64,000 bases of DNA from Mucilaginibacter robiniae (lineage in GTDB: Bacteria > Bacteroidota > Bacteroidia > Sphingobacteriales > Sphingobacteriaceae): assembly GCF_012849215.1 (NCBI RefSeq), contig NZ_CP051682.1, positions 3,224,001 through 3,288,000 of the forward strand. The letters run 5' to 3'. Below are positions 25,798 to 36,553 of the stretch, one piece after another. A program made the translations under genes and the position numbers. Each line of letters opens with the position of its first letter. Within the stretch, counting starts at the first letter, position 1. The notes below the pieces were generated by a model. That model ran no database searches and was not told where the DNA came from. It saw nothing but the letters and a program-made list of their open reading frames with translations.

Positions 25798-28700
25798 ATG
25801 AAAATTTTTACTTCGTGCTTTAAATATATCTTGTTAGTAATAGTTATAACGCTGTTTACTACATTTTATGCGACTGCCCAGCGTACGTTTGCGGGTAATC
25901 AGCAATCGGGCCGGTCGGGGTTACTTTGTGCCAACTGTGTGGTTACTGGTGGCGTTAATGCAGCAGATGGAAACCTGCAAACTTATTCGGTTCTTAATGT
26001 ATCGGTAGGATTACTTGCTCAAACCTGGCAAGAATTAATTTTTACGAATACAAGCAAAGTGCCTGGCGGAACGCCGGTAACCATAAAACTGGGAAGCGGC
26101 AACAGTTTGTTAAGCTTACAGGCACTAGGCGCAATTTCACTAAGACCCTACAACGGTTCTACACCAGTAGGTGGTGCCATTGCAGCTAATACATTATTAA
26201 CTGCATTAAGCAACAATAATCAGGTTGAATTAAGCCTAACTCCTGCAAGTACTTACGATCGTGTACGGGTAACATTGGATGGGGGAATTGCCGGTGCTTT
26301 AAGCAATATTTATTTATATGATGCTTTTTACAAAAGCAACGGTACTGTTGCTTGTAATACCGCTTTTGATGAGTTGCATGGTATATCGGCTGGTTTACTT
26401 GGCTTGGGCTTGGATGTGGGCGGCGTGATTAACCCGCAAAATGCTATAGATGGTAATTTGACAACCGCTTCTACCTTGAATGCAGGAGTAGGGTTAGTTG
26501 GGGCTTTTGCACAGCAAACTGCTGTATTTAACAATACTTCAACCATTGGCGATTCAGTTCGGTTGACTCTTTCTATACCTCAGGGACTGATTGATGCCGG
26601 AGTGCTTTCCAATATCTCCGTTGCTACGTATAATGGTAATACACCAAACAACGATGAGGCTTTATTAAACTCGGCCTTATTAAATGTACGACTGCTCGAT
26701 TTAGCCAATAGCCGGCGTAAAGTTACGGTTACCTATGCACCTAGTGCTGTGTTTGATCGGGTACAGCTACGATTAGGCGGTGGTATTGCCAATGTATTAT
26801 CTACTTTAGATTTGTATGAAATACAGCGACTTATCCCTCGTCCGATGGTAAGTTACAATGGTGCAATAACCAACGCTGTTCAACTGTGTGCGGGTAATTC
26901 GGCTACGCTTACCGCAGCACCAGTACCTAACACTACGTTTAATTGGTACACCCAAGCCACGGGTGGCACGCCAGTATTTACCGGACCTACCTTTACAACT
27001 CCGGCTTTAAGTACTACTACCACTTACTACGCCGAGGCGGTCAGAAACGGCTGTACGGATGCTTCTGAACGTACGCCCGTAGCCATAACGGTTAGCCAGA
27101 CACCCGTCGCACCTGTATTTGCCAATGCCAATGTGGCTATTTGTTCGGGCCAAACTGCAACGTTTGCAGCTAATGTTGTTGAAGGCGGCGTAATGGTAAG
27201 TTGGTACACCGCCCCTACAGGCGGTACGCCTGTGTTTAAAGGTAATAGCTTTACCACCGGACCTTTAACTCAAACTACCAGCTTTTATGCCGAAGCTGTT
27301 AGCGGCGGGCAATGTGTAAGCCCTACCCGCACCCAGGTTACAGCTACCGTTACTGCAGCGCCAGCCAATCCGGTTTCTGACCCCGCTACGGTAACTATAT
27401 GTGAGGGTGAGGTGGCTACCTTGTCGGTTACTAATCCGCAAAGTGATATACAGTATAACTGGTATAGTACAGCTACTGGTGGTACGGCTTTATACAGTGG
27501 GTCCCGGTTTACTACTCCGGCTTTAAACACCAGCACTAATTATTATATAGAAGCGATAAACAGCACAGGTTGCAGCAGCAGCCAGCGGGCTCTAGTTTCG
27601 GTTAATGTACAATCTAAACCGGCCGATCCGGTGTTGGTAGCCAATAGTAGTACCATTAGTGCTGGTCAGTCGGCCACTATCAATGTGAGCAATGCGGAAA
27701 CTGGTAATACCTACAACTGGTACACTTCGGCTACTGCAGCAACACCAGTGTACACCGGGGTTATTTACCAAACACCGGCATTATATGCCAATACTACTTA
27801 TTATGTAAATGCAGTAAGTAGTGCCGGCTGTACATCAGTGAACAGAACACCGGTAACTATTCAGGTAAACATTAACAATAATACACCTTGTAGCTTTGCT
27901 AACCAGCAAACCAGTACAATTAACGGGGTTTGTATCGGATGTGATATAGATAACAGGGCCCTGGCTGTTGATGCCGATACAACCACGGCTTCAACCATCC
28001 GCATATCTGCAGGTTTAACCGGTGGTTATGCCGAGCAGGAGTTGCGCTTTCAACAGGCAGGTTTTGCAGGCGACACGATTAAGCTGGTGCTGCAAACGCC
28101 GGTAGGCCTGGCCGATGCTAATGTGTTAAGCCAGATTGAAGTGGCCTTATACAACGGTACTAATCAGGTATCACGTTACGCATTAAACAATGCTTTGATA
28201 CAGGTGAGGGCATTAGGCAGTGGTAATCGTTATGTGGTTTACATTCCGGCTACTGGCAGTTATGACCGCTTAACCATCAGATTGAATTCTGGTTTAGCAG
28301 GTTTGTTAACCTCTCTGCAAGTGTATTATGCTGCACAGCAGTTTACCCGTCCGGTTATCAATCCGGCTAATCCCGAAATTTGTAAAGGCAGTACAGCGCA
28401 ACTCAATATTACAGCGCCTAGTAACGGTACATTTAGTTGGTACACTACACCAACCGGCGGCACACCAGTATATACCGGCACCAACTTTACCACACCGGCT
28501 TTAAATGCCAAGACTACTTATTACATCGAATATGCACGCAATAGCTGTGTAAGTCCGGTACGTTACCCGGTTCAGGTTTTGGTAGATGATGTACCTGCCG
28601 CGCCAACAGTAGCATCCAACAACGTAACCATTACCAGCGGACAAACTGCTACTTTAACTGCAACGCCACCAGCCAATGCTACTATCAAATGGTACACCAG

Positions 28701-31700
28701 TGCTACTGGTGGTACTCCGGTAGCTACTGGCAATACCTTTACTACACCAGCCTTAACAGCTAATACAACGTACTATGCCGAAGCTGCATCGGGTAGTTGT
28801 GTGTCTGCCACCCGTACGCCGGTAAATGTAACCGTTAATCCGGTAGTCATACCTGATGTGGCTGTGAATCCGCCAACACAAGCGGTTAATCCAGGGCAAA
28901 CGGCTACTTTCACTGCTTCGTCAACTACGCCGGGCGTAAAGTTTAATTGGTACACTGCTGCAACCGGTGGTACGCCAATATTTACTGGCGCTACCTTTAC
29001 CACGCCAGCCGAATTTGCAAATACCACTTTTTACGTAGAGGCGGTAGTACCATCTACCGGTGCTGTATCATCTACACGGGCTACGGCTAGTGTTACCATT
29101 AACCCAAATGCTGCAAACCCGGTAGCCTGCGATGCTGCTATGAATCAGACTACAGATATCAACGGTGTAGTATGCCTAGGTTGTACCGTAGCAAACACCG
29201 GTGGTTCTGTTGATAATGATCGCAATACCTTCTCGCAACTGCAGGTGCCTGTAGGGTTAGTAAATGCTTATGCTCTGCAAACCCTGCGTTTTGCAGGAAC
29301 CGGTCATGCCGGTGACAGTGTTGTGGTAGAATTAGGCATGCCAGGCTCACTGGCTGATGTGAATCTGTTATCACGCATTGCCTTAGCTACTTATAATGGC
29401 AATACTTACAATAATGACCGCTTCTCGGTAAATGGTTCTTTGTTAAATGTTACGCTTCTGAACGGACAAAGCCGTTTCCGGATAGCCTTTGTGGCTCAGC
29501 ATGATTTTGACAGAGTAGAAGTACGGTTAAACTCGGCTGCTGCCGGTGCATTAACTGCATTAAATATTTATGATGCTGCACAAGAAGTAGCGGCTCCGGT
29601 TATTACTACCCAAAATACAACTGCTTGCCAAGGTTCGCAAGCTACGCTTACGGCCACCGTTCCGGATGGGGTTACCGTAAGGTGGTACACTTCAGCCACT
29701 GGCGGTGCCCCTGTAGCTACAGGTACAACCTTTACTACACCGGCGCTTGATGCCACTACTATGTATTATGCTGAAGCCAGCAGAGCTGCTACCAATTGCC
29801 CGCAAGTGGTACGTACACCAGCTACTGTAACTGTAACCCCTGTGCCGTCAGCTCCGCAAGTAAATACTGCTAATGTAACTGTATGCTCTGGTCAACCAGC
29901 TTCGTTTACTGCACAAGCTACTAACGGAACAACTATTAACTGGTACAACACGCCAACAGGAGGTACCCCAGTATTTACCGGAACTACCTTTACCACAGGG
30001 CCGCTTACCACTACTACCTCTTACTATGCCGAAGCTACGGTTAACGGGCAATGCAGTAGTGCTACCCGTACCCAGGTAACAGCCAATGTAAATGATGCAG
30101 TTACTGATCCAACTGTGGCACAAACACAAGCGCAGGTATGTTCCGGTTCATCAACTATACTAACTGCTAGCTCTGCACAGGCTGGTGTAACCTTTAACTG
30201 GTACACCAGTGCTACCGGCGGCACACCTGTATTTACCGGCGCGCAGTTTACTACACCGGCTTTAACAGCCAATACAACGTATTATGTAGAAGCGGCATCC
30301 GGCAGTTGTGTGAGTGCCAACCGGGTTCGGGCTGATGTGATGGTTAATCCGGTGCCTGCAGCTCCAACCGTAGCTTCTAATCCAAGCGGCGGACAAATAA
30401 CATCGGGACAAACCGCTACGTTAACAGCTTCTTCAACCACCTCTGGTGCGACCTTCAACTGGTACACTACTGCTACTGGCGGTACGCCGGTGTTCACGGG
30501 CAATAGCTTTACCACACCGGTACTCACTTCAACCACTACATATTATGTAGAAAGTACCTCGCCGGCAACCGGTTGTGTGAGCGCTACCCGTACCCCGGTA
30601 ACTGTTACTGTGAACCCAGTATTTTCAACCCTATGTGATTTTGCATCAACACAAACTACGGATGTAAATGGTGGATTAACTTGCATAAACTGTACCATAA
30701 CTACCCCCGACAATGCTGTAGATGTAGATACCACAAACTTTAGTCGCTTGAATATTGGTGCAGGGGTTGCGGGCTCCTATGTAGCACAAAATTTAAAGTT
30801 TAGCGAAGCAGGTAGTGTAGGGGATACCGTAAGTGTGCTGTTGCGTTTTCCTGCCAACATTGCTTCAGTAGGCGTGCTGGATCGGGTACGTATAGCTTCT
30901 TACAACGGCGGTACTTACAATAATGATGGCGTATTACTAAACAGCAATACTGTAAGGGTACAATTACTACCTGGCGGCCAAACTGCTTTAGTTCGTTTTG
31001 CACCCCAATCAACATTTGACCGGGTAGAAATCCGGCTAAACAGTGCTTTGGCTGGCTTACTTAACAGCGTAGATGTATTTTACGCCAGTAAGCAGGTAGA
31101 AGCACCGCAATTAACTGCTACTACTGCCAATATCTGTTCAGGTAGTATGGCTACCTTTAAGGTGAATAATGCGCGCACCGGCGTAATTTACAACTGGTAC
31201 ACTCAAGCTATAGGTGGCAAACCAGTATTTACCGGACCTACCTTTACTACGCCTGCTTTAACGGCTACTACTACCTATTATGTAGAGAGTGCCCGTTCGG
31301 TTAATAGCTGCCCTAACCCTAACCGGGTAACCGCTACGGTGAATGTAACACCTACACCGGTTAATGCCGTACTGGCACAAAGCAACGTACAGGCTTGTGC
31401 GGGTAGCCCGGTTACCATATCAATAACTAATGCAAACGGTGCAACGGTAAACTGGTATGATGCACCAACTGGCGGAAACCTGGTATTTACCGGTGCTGAT
31501 TTCCAAACATCGCCTGTTGCTACCATCAGTTACTATGCTGAACTAACTAATGGTACTTGTACAAGTCCGGCCAGAACGCAAGCTACAGTTACCGTGAATC
31601 CTCGCCCGGCAGCTCCTGGTTTGCTAACTGCCAACACTGAAGTATGTGCAGGCAGTAGCGCCACTTTACAGGTGCTCAATCCGGAAACTGGTGTGAATTA

Positions 31701-34700
31701 CGAATGGTTTACTGCGGCCACAGGTGGCACGCCCGTATTTACTGGAGCTAGCTTTACCACGCCTGCGCTTACTCAAAATACAACCTACTATGTACAGGCT
31801 ACTAATGCAACCAGCGGTTGTATCAACAATGGCGGGCGCACACAAGCTACTATAACAGTAAGTGAACAAATAGGTGCTCCAACTTTAAGCGCTACGCAAA
31901 CACAGGTTTGTATTGGAGGAAGCACAGCTATAAGCGTCGTTAATCCGGTTGCTGGTTTGCAATATAATTGGTACACTACGGCAACCGGCGGTAATGCGGT
32001 ATTTACCGGTACGACCTTCCCGCTGAATAACCTGACGGCTAATGCTACCTACTACGTAGAAGCCGTAAGCAGCAAGGGTTGTGTGAGTGCGGCACGTACA
32101 TCAACCAGCATTACTGTAAAATCTGCACCTGTACAGCCACAGGTACAAGCATCAGGTGGCAGTTTAACTATCTGCGCAGGTAGCACAACCAGTTTAAGCA
32201 TTACTAATCCGCAAGCTAATCTGACTTATCGTTGGTTTGATGCAGCTACTGGCGGTACGCTGTTATACACCGGCACGCAATTCACTACGCCTGCATTAAC
32301 TGTTAATACTACCTATTACGTAGAAGCTGCTGAGGCTGGCAATTGTAATCCATCTGCTCGTACGGCAGTAACCATCACGGTTACTAATCTGCCAGCGGAC
32401 GCAGTTTTAACCTCAGCCAATGTTAATATTTGCGCAGGTAGTACAGCTACGTTCAAAATAGCCTCACCTCAAACTGGCGTAACCTACCAGTGGTTTGATT
32501 CGCCTGCCCGTACCCGTAAAGTGTTTGAAGGCACCACTTTTGTAACCGGTCCGCTTACGGCTAATACAACCTTCTATGTAAGTGCAGTAAATACAGGTGG
32601 TTGCAACAGTGCTAATTTAACTACTGCACAAGTAAGCATTCAGCAGGCTCCATCTGCACCAGTTATAGCCAACGGTAACAGCGTACAAACTTGCAGTGGT
32701 ACCCGGGTTACTTTAAACATAGCTAACCCAGAAGCAAGCTTTACCTATAACTGGTACAGCCAAGCTACAGGCGGTACCCCGGTGTTTACAGGTACAGCCT
32801 TCACTACGCCAACCTTGCCCGGTAATATTACCTACTACGTGGAAGCGGTGAATACTACCGGCTGTATATCAGCCAACCGTACCACAGTCAATATTTCAGT
32901 CAATCCATTGCCAGCTGTTCCGGTAGTTACCGGACAGGGGGGTACGGCTAGTCCATCGGCTTGTGTGGGTAGCAGTACTACTTTAACAGCTACTAGTACA
33001 GCAGCTAACGTAACCTTTAATTGGTACAATACACCAACAGGAGGTACGCCTGTATTTACTGGTGCCAATTTTACTACACCGGCCTTAACAGCTAACGTTA
33101 CCTATTATGTGGAAACTGTTGATAATACCACAGGATGTGTATCAGTTAGCCGTGCAGCAGTAACAGTTACCGTAAGTAATCTGCCAGCTAGTCCTACATT
33201 AACGAATGCTAATGTAATTGTTTGCTCAGGCAGTACAGCTACGTTGACCATAAGCTCGCCTCAAGCTGGCATGACTTACCAATGGTTTGACTCACCGGCG
33301 CGTACCAATAAGGTATTTGAAGGTACCACCTTTGTAACCGGCCCAATTACAGCTAACACGACTTACTATGTGGCCGCTGTAAACGCATCGGGTTGTAGCA
33401 GCCCGAACTCAACTGCTGCACAGGTAATTGTACAACAGGCTCCAGGTGCACTCATAATAGCCAACGGTAACAATGTGCAAACCTGTACGGGCACCCAGGT
33501 TAATTTAAGCATTACTAATCCGCAAACTGGCTTTACTTACAACTGGTACACTCAAGCTACCGGCGGCACGCCGATAGCTACCGGTACCAGCTTTACAACC
33601 GGCAGCTTAAGCAGCGATGTAACTTATTATGTAGAGGCGGTAAACAGCACAGGTTGTGCATCAGCCACTAGAACAGCAGTAAATGTTCATGTAAATGCAA
33701 TACCTGCGGTGCCAACTGTTAACGGGCAGGGTGGAGCTGCTAGCCCATCCATTTGCTCTGGCAGTACAGCAACACTAAATGCTACCAGTACAACCGCTAA
33801 TGTAACTTTTAACTGGTACACACAGGCTACAGGAGGTACACCAGTGTTTACTGGTGCTACCTTTACTACGCCTGTATTAACTGCTAATACAACCTATTAT
33901 GTAGAAACGGTAAGCAATGCGGGTGGTTGTACTTCAACCACCCGTACGCCTGTTAAGGTATTAATAAATACTGCTCAAGCTACAGCTCCGCAGATAAATA
34001 CGGCCGATTTAACCGTTTGCCAAAATAGCGTAGCTATCCTGCATATTACTAATCCAGATGCTGCAACTACTTATAACTGGTACACTACTGCTACTGCAAC
34101 CAATGCAGTTTATACCGGTACGGCGTTCCGCACGCCAGCTTTATCAGCCAATACCATTTACTATGTAGAAGCTGTAAGTACAAAAAGCTGTAGTCCATCC
34201 GTACGGGTACCTGTAAATGTGGTAGTAGTGCCACAGCCGGCTACACCTGTACTGGCGGCTAACAACGTAACAGTATGTGCAGGTAGCGCAGCAACATTGA
34301 GCATTGTATCGCCACAGCAAGGCATTACTTATAACTGGTATGACTCGGCTTCACAAAACCATTTGTTGTTTACCGGAGCCTCGTACACTACTGACCCAAT
34401 TACAACCAGAACAACTTTTTATGTAAATGCTTCTAATGGCTCATGTAACAGCTCGGCATTGGCAAGCGTGCAGGTAAATATTGCACAACCACCAATTGCA
34501 CCTTTAGTAGTAAGCAACAATGTAGTAGTATGCCCGGGTACACAGGCTGTGTTAGCTGTTGCTAATCCGCAAGCTGGCTTTACCTATCGGTGGTATAGTT
34601 CGGCTACAGGAGGTTCCGTATTGTACACTGGTGTTAAGTTTACTACGCCGCAGGTGAACGACAATACTACCTGGTATGTAGAGGCCGAAAACAATACCGG

Positions 34701-35556
34701 TTGTGCATCAGCCACCCGTACAGCAGTTAATGTAACCTTGGCACCACCGCCATCTGCACCACAAATCGGCACCGCAGGGCTTAGCGTTTGTGCCGGTAGC
34801 TCAACTACACTGAACGCTACTGTTGCTGATTCAAGCTTAACCGTAAAATGGTATGAAGTGCCAAGTGGCGGCGATGCCCTATTTACAGGTATGCATTTCA
34901 AAACACCGCCTATTGGTGGTACCAAAACTTATTATGCAGAAGTTACCAATGCTGGTGGCTGTAGTAGTGGGGTGCGTATGCCGGTTACCGTTCAGGTACC
35001 GCCGCCATTAGATGCACCACAGGTAAGTGTAGATGCTGCTACCTCAAACAGCGTTACTTTCCGCTGGAAAGCTGTACCGGGAGCTAAAGGGTACGAAATC
35101 AGTTTGGATAATGGTAAAACCTTCACCAAAGCCAGTTCAGGCAGCACAGGGTTAACCCATACCGTAACTGGCTTGCAACCTAACCAAAACGTAAGCATTA
35201 TCGTGAAAGTAAGCGGCGAATCAGACTGTCAGGTTAGCGCTTTATCAACCGCCTTAGCTGCCGTTACCGAGAATCCGATGGGGGATGGCATGTTTATACC
35301 CAATGCCTTTAGCCCGAATGGTGATGGCAACAATGACCAGTTCCTGGTGTACGGTACCAATATTAAAACCATGACTTTATGGGTGTATGACCAGTGGGGC
35401 GAAATGGTATTCAGAAGTATTAACCAAAGTACCGGTTGGGATGGTACCTACAAAGGTAAACAACTGCCAGTTGGGGTGTACGTGTACATTCTGGAAGCCA
35501 ATATGAACGATGGACAAGTAGTGAAGAAAAAAGGAACGATCAATCTATTACGATGA
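25798..35556 (+). CDS. Giant T9SS-exported adhesin with Ig-like repeats (SprB-like)
   Basis: A protein of about 3250 residues. An ATG at 25792 adds two residues; the ATG at 25798 gives a standard signal peptide (MKIFTSCFKYILLVIVITLFTTFYATAQ). Five copies of a module of about 150 residues, built around AVDxDxxT and FDRVxxRL, lie near residues 35-175, 183-345, 697-848, 1111-1266 and 1612-1769. Among and after them are 26 Ig-like repeats of about 80 residues with the signature NWYTxATGGTPVFTG...TTPALTxNTTYYVEA. A fibronectin-III-like domain (about 3074-3156) precedes the C-terminal gliding-associated sorting domain (FIPNAFSPNGDGNNDQF to the end), the type-B type IX secretion signal. It should be a surface adhesin for gliding or attachment. 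Its stop overlaps the next start by four bases. Confidence 0.9.
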   Translation: MKIFTSCFKYILLVIVITLFTTFYATAQRTFAGNQQSGRSGLLCANCVVTGGVNAADGNLQTYSVLNVSVGLLAQTWQELIFTNTSKVPGGTPVTIKLGSGNSLLSLQALGAISLRPYNGSTPVGGAIAANTLLTALSNNNQVELSLTPASTYDRVRVTLDGGIAGALSNIYLYDAFYKSNGTVACNTAFDELHGISAGLLGLGLDVGGVINPQNAIDGNLTTASTLNAGVGLVGAFAQQTAVFNNTSTIGDSVRLTLSIPQGLIDAGVLSNISVATYNGNTPNNDEALLNSALLNVRLLDLANSRRKVTVTYAPSAVFDRVQLRLGGGIANVLSTLDLYEIQRLIPRPMVSYNGAITNAVQLCAGNSATLTAAPVPNTTFNWYTQATGGTPVFTGPTFTTPALSTTTTYYAEAVRNGCTDASERTPVAITVSQTPVAPVFANANVAICSGQTATFAANVVEGGVMVSWYTAPTGGTPVFKGNSFTTGPLTQTTSFYAEAVSGGQCVSPTRTQVTATVTAAPANPVSDPATVTICEGEVATLSVTNPQSDIQYNWYSTATGGTALYSGSRFTTPALNTSTNYYIEAINSTGCSSSQRALVSVNVQSKPADPVLVANSSTISAGQSATINVSNAETGNTYNWYTSATAATPVYTGVIYQTPALYANTTYYVNAVSSAGCTSVNRTPVTIQVNINNNTPCSFANQQTSTINGVCIGCDIDNRALAVDADTTTASTIRISAGLTGGYAEQELRFQQAGFAGDTIKLVLQTPVGLADANVLSQIEVALYNGTNQVSRYALNNALIQVRALGSGNRYVVYIPATGSYDRLTIRLNSGLAGLLTSLQVYYAAQQFTRPVINPANPEICKGSTAQLNITAPSNGTFSWYTTPTGGTPVYTGTNFTTPALNAKTTYYIEYARNSCVSPVRYPVQVLVDDVPAAPTVASNNVTITSGQTATLTATPPANATIKWYTSATGGTPVATGNTFTTPALTANTTYYAEAASGSCVSATRTPVNVTVNPVVIPDVAVNPPTQAVNPGQTATFTASSTTPGVKFNWYTAATGGTPIFTGATFTTPAEFANTTFYVEAVVPSTGAVSSTRATASVTINPNAANPVACDAAMNQTTDINGVVCLGCTVANTGGSVDNDRNTFSQLQVPVGLVNAYALQTLRFAGTGHAGDSVVVELGMPGSLADVNLLSRIALATYNGNTYNNDRFSVNGSLLNVTLLNGQSRFRIAFVAQHDFDRVEVRLNSAAAGALTALNIYDAAQEVAAPVITTQNTTACQGSQATLTATVPDGVTVRWYTSATGGAPVATGTTFTTPALDATTMYYAEASRAATNCPQVVRTPATVTVTPVPSAPQVNTANVTVCSGQPASFTAQATNGTTINWYNTPTGGTPVFTGTTFTTGPLTTTTSYYAEATVNGQCSSATRTQVTANVNDAVTDPTVAQTQAQVCSGSSTILTASSAQAGVTFNWYTSATGGTPVFTGAQFTTPALTANTTYYVEAASGSCVSANRVRADVMVNPVPAAPTVASNPSGGQITSGQTATLTASSTTSGATFNWYTTATGGTPVFTGNSFTTPVLTSTTTYYVESTSPATGCVSATRTPVTVTVNPVFSTLCDFASTQTTDVNGGLTCINCTITTPDNAVDVDTTNFSRLNIGAGVAGSYVAQNLKFSEAGSVGDTVSVLLRFPANIASVGVLDRVRIASYNGGTYNNDGVLLNSNTVRVQLLPGGQTALVRFAPQSTFDRVEIRLNSALAGLLNSVDVFYASKQVEAPQLTATTANICSGSMATFKVNNARTGVIYNWYTQAIGGKPVFTGPTFTTPALTATTTYYVESARSVNSCPNPNRVTATVNVTPTPVNAVLAQSNVQACAGSPVTISITNANGATVNWYDAPTGGNLVFTGADFQTSPVATISYYAELTNGTCTSPARTQATVTVNPRPAAPGLLTANTEVCAGSSATLQVLNPETGVNYEWFTAATGGTPVFTGASFTTPALTQNTTYYVQATNATSGCINNGGRTQATITVSEQIGAPTLSATQTQVCIGGSTAISVVNPVAGLQYNWYTTATGGNAVFTGTTFPLNNLTANATYYVEAVSSKGCVSAARTSTSITVKSAPVQPQVQASGGSLTICAGSTTSLSITNPQANLTYRWFDAATGGTLLYTGTQFTTPALTVNTTYYVEAAEAGNCNPSARTAVTITVTNLPADAVLTSANVNICAGSTATFKIASPQTGVTYQWFDSPARTRKVFEGTTFVTGPLTANTTFYVSAVNTGGCNSANLTTAQVSIQQAPSAPVIANGNSVQTCSGTRVTLNIANPEASFTYNWYSQATGGTPVFTGTAFTTPTLPGNITYYVEAVNTTGCISANRTTVNISVNPLPAVPVVTGQGGTASPSACVGSSTTLTATSTAANVTFNWYNTPTGGTPVFTGANFTTPALTANVTYYVETVDNTTGCVSVSRAAVTVTVSNLPASPTLTNANVIVCSGSTATLTISSPQAGMTYQWFDSPARTNKVFEGTTFVTGPITANTTYYVAAVNASGCSSPNSTAAQVIVQQAPGALIIANGNNVQTCTGTQVNLSITNPQTGFTYNWYTQATGGTPIATGTSFTTGSLSSDVTYYVEAVNSTGCASATRTAVNVHVNAIPAVPTVNGQGGAASPSICSGSTATLNATSTTANVTFNWYTQATGGTPVFTGATFTTPVLTANTTYYVETVSNAGGCTSTTRTPVKVLINTAQATAPQINTADLTVCQNSVAILHITNPDAATTYNWYTTATATNAVYTGTAFRTPALSANTIYYVEAVSTKSCSPSVRVPVNVVVVPQPATPVLAANNVTVCAGSAATLSIVSPQQGITYNWYDSASQNHLLFTGASYTTDPITTRTTFYVNASNGSCNSSALASVQVNIAQPPIAPLVVSNNVVVCPGTQAVLAVANPQAGFTYRWYSSATGGSVLYTGVKFTTPQVNDNTTWYVEAENNTGCASATRTAVNVTLAPPPSAPQIGTAGLSVCAGSSTTLNATVADSSLTVKWYEVPSGGDALFTGMHFKTPPIGGTKTYYAEVTNAGGCSSGVRMPVTVQVPPPLDAPQVSVDAATSNSVTFRWKAVPGAKGYEISLDNGKTFTKASSGSTGLTHTVTGLQPNQNVSIIVKVSGESDCQVSALSTALAAVTENPMGDGMFIPNAFSPNGDGNNDQFLVYGTNIKTMTLWVYDQWGEMVFRSINQSTGWDGTYKGKQLPVGVYVYILEANMNDGQVVKKKGTINLLR

Positions 35557-36548
35557 AAAAAATAACACAGATACTTATACTGCTCCTGGTAATAGGGACG
35601 ACAGGACGTTTACAGGCACAAGTAGATCCGCATTTTTCACAATATTATGCTTACCCATTGTGGCTTAATCCTGCCCTTACCGGGGTATTTAATGGACAAT
35701 CACGTTTTAGTGCTAATTATAAAAATCAATGGGCAACAGTTAACCAAGCTTACCAAACTACCGCTGCATCAGGAGATTTTAAAACTTCTGATAAGTTAAG
35801 TTTAGGCTTTACGGTTCTGGACCAATCAGCAGGCGGGCGTAGTTTTAACTATTTTGATGCGTATGGCTCATTGGGTTATGGCATTGCCATCTCTAATGAT
35901 GGCAGCCAGCGCCTGAGCTTTGGCTTGCAGGCAGGCTTAATTAACCGCAGCTTTGATATGAGCAAGCTGCAATTTGGTGATCAGTACAATCCAGGTGTTG
36001 GATTCGATCCTTCACTGCCCAGCTATGAAAACTTCAGCAATACGCATACTACCGTATTTGATGCCAATGCCGGTATTTTTTACTACGATGGTAATCCGAA
36101 CAAAACCATGAATGCCTTTGGTGGGGTAAGTGTAGGCCACTTGTCACGACCTAAAGATGGATTTTCTGCCGATAATAAGGCCAAAATACCTTTGCGTTAT
36201 GATGTGCATGGTGGTATTCGCATTCATGCATCCGATTACTTCGATATTACGCCTCATGCTTTATACATCAAGCAGCAAAATTCTCAGATTGAAGCTTTAG
36301 GTGTTTACTCCGAACTTAAAGTGTCCGATTCACAAGGCCTGATGTTGGGCGGCATGTTCCGGTGGAATGATGCCGCCGTAGCCAATGTGGGCTATCATAT
36401 TAATAGCTTACTTATTGGTGCCAGTTACGATTTTAATACCTCATCATTAAACCGGGCTACCAGCGGGCAGGGAGGTATTGAACTTTCTATTAGCTATGTA
36501 TTCAGCAAACACCTGCAACTGCCCGAACCTGTTTGCCCCAGATTATAA
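35553..36548 (+). CDS. PorP/SprF family outer-membrane protein
   Basis: A 331-residue protein with signal peptide MKKITQILILLLVIGTTGRLQAQ and the family opening DPHFSQYYAYPLWLNPALTGVFNG. The rest alternates like a beta-barrel and ends in SISYVFSKHLQL. In Flavobacterium, SprF is needed for SprB to reach the surface, and members sit beside genes for type-B type IX substrates. Its ATG overlaps the adhesin stop (ATGA), so it is probably the dedicated partner of that adhesin. Confidence 0.92.
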   Translation: MKKITQILILLLVIGTTGRLQAQVDPHFSQYYAYPLWLNPALTGVFNGQSRFSANYKNQWATVNQAYQTTAASGDFKTSDKLSLGFTVLDQSAGGRSFNYFDAYGSLGYGIAISNDGSQRLSFGLQAGLINRSFDMSKLQFGDQYNPGVGFDPSLPSYENFSNTHTTVFDANAGIFYYDGNPNKTMNAFGGVSVGHLSRPKDGFSADNKAKIPLRYDVHGGIRIHASDYFDITPHALYIKQQNSQIEALGVYSELKVSDSQGLMLGGMFRWNDAAVANVGYHINSLLIGASYDFNTSSLNRATSGQGGIELSISYVFSKHLQLPEPVCPRL

Positions 36549-36553
36549 ACCTT

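Noticed and set aside
34584..34925. Antisense open frames across the adhesin, about 60-113 codons each
   Set aside because: They arise from the repeated codon pattern of the sense gene, share no protein features and lack start signals.
26900..34950. Dense DNA repeats that at first look like a tandem repeat or CRISPR array
   Set aside because: The period is about 240-270 bp in one open frame and encodes Ig-like protein repeats; units diverge and there are no short identical repeats with unique spacers.
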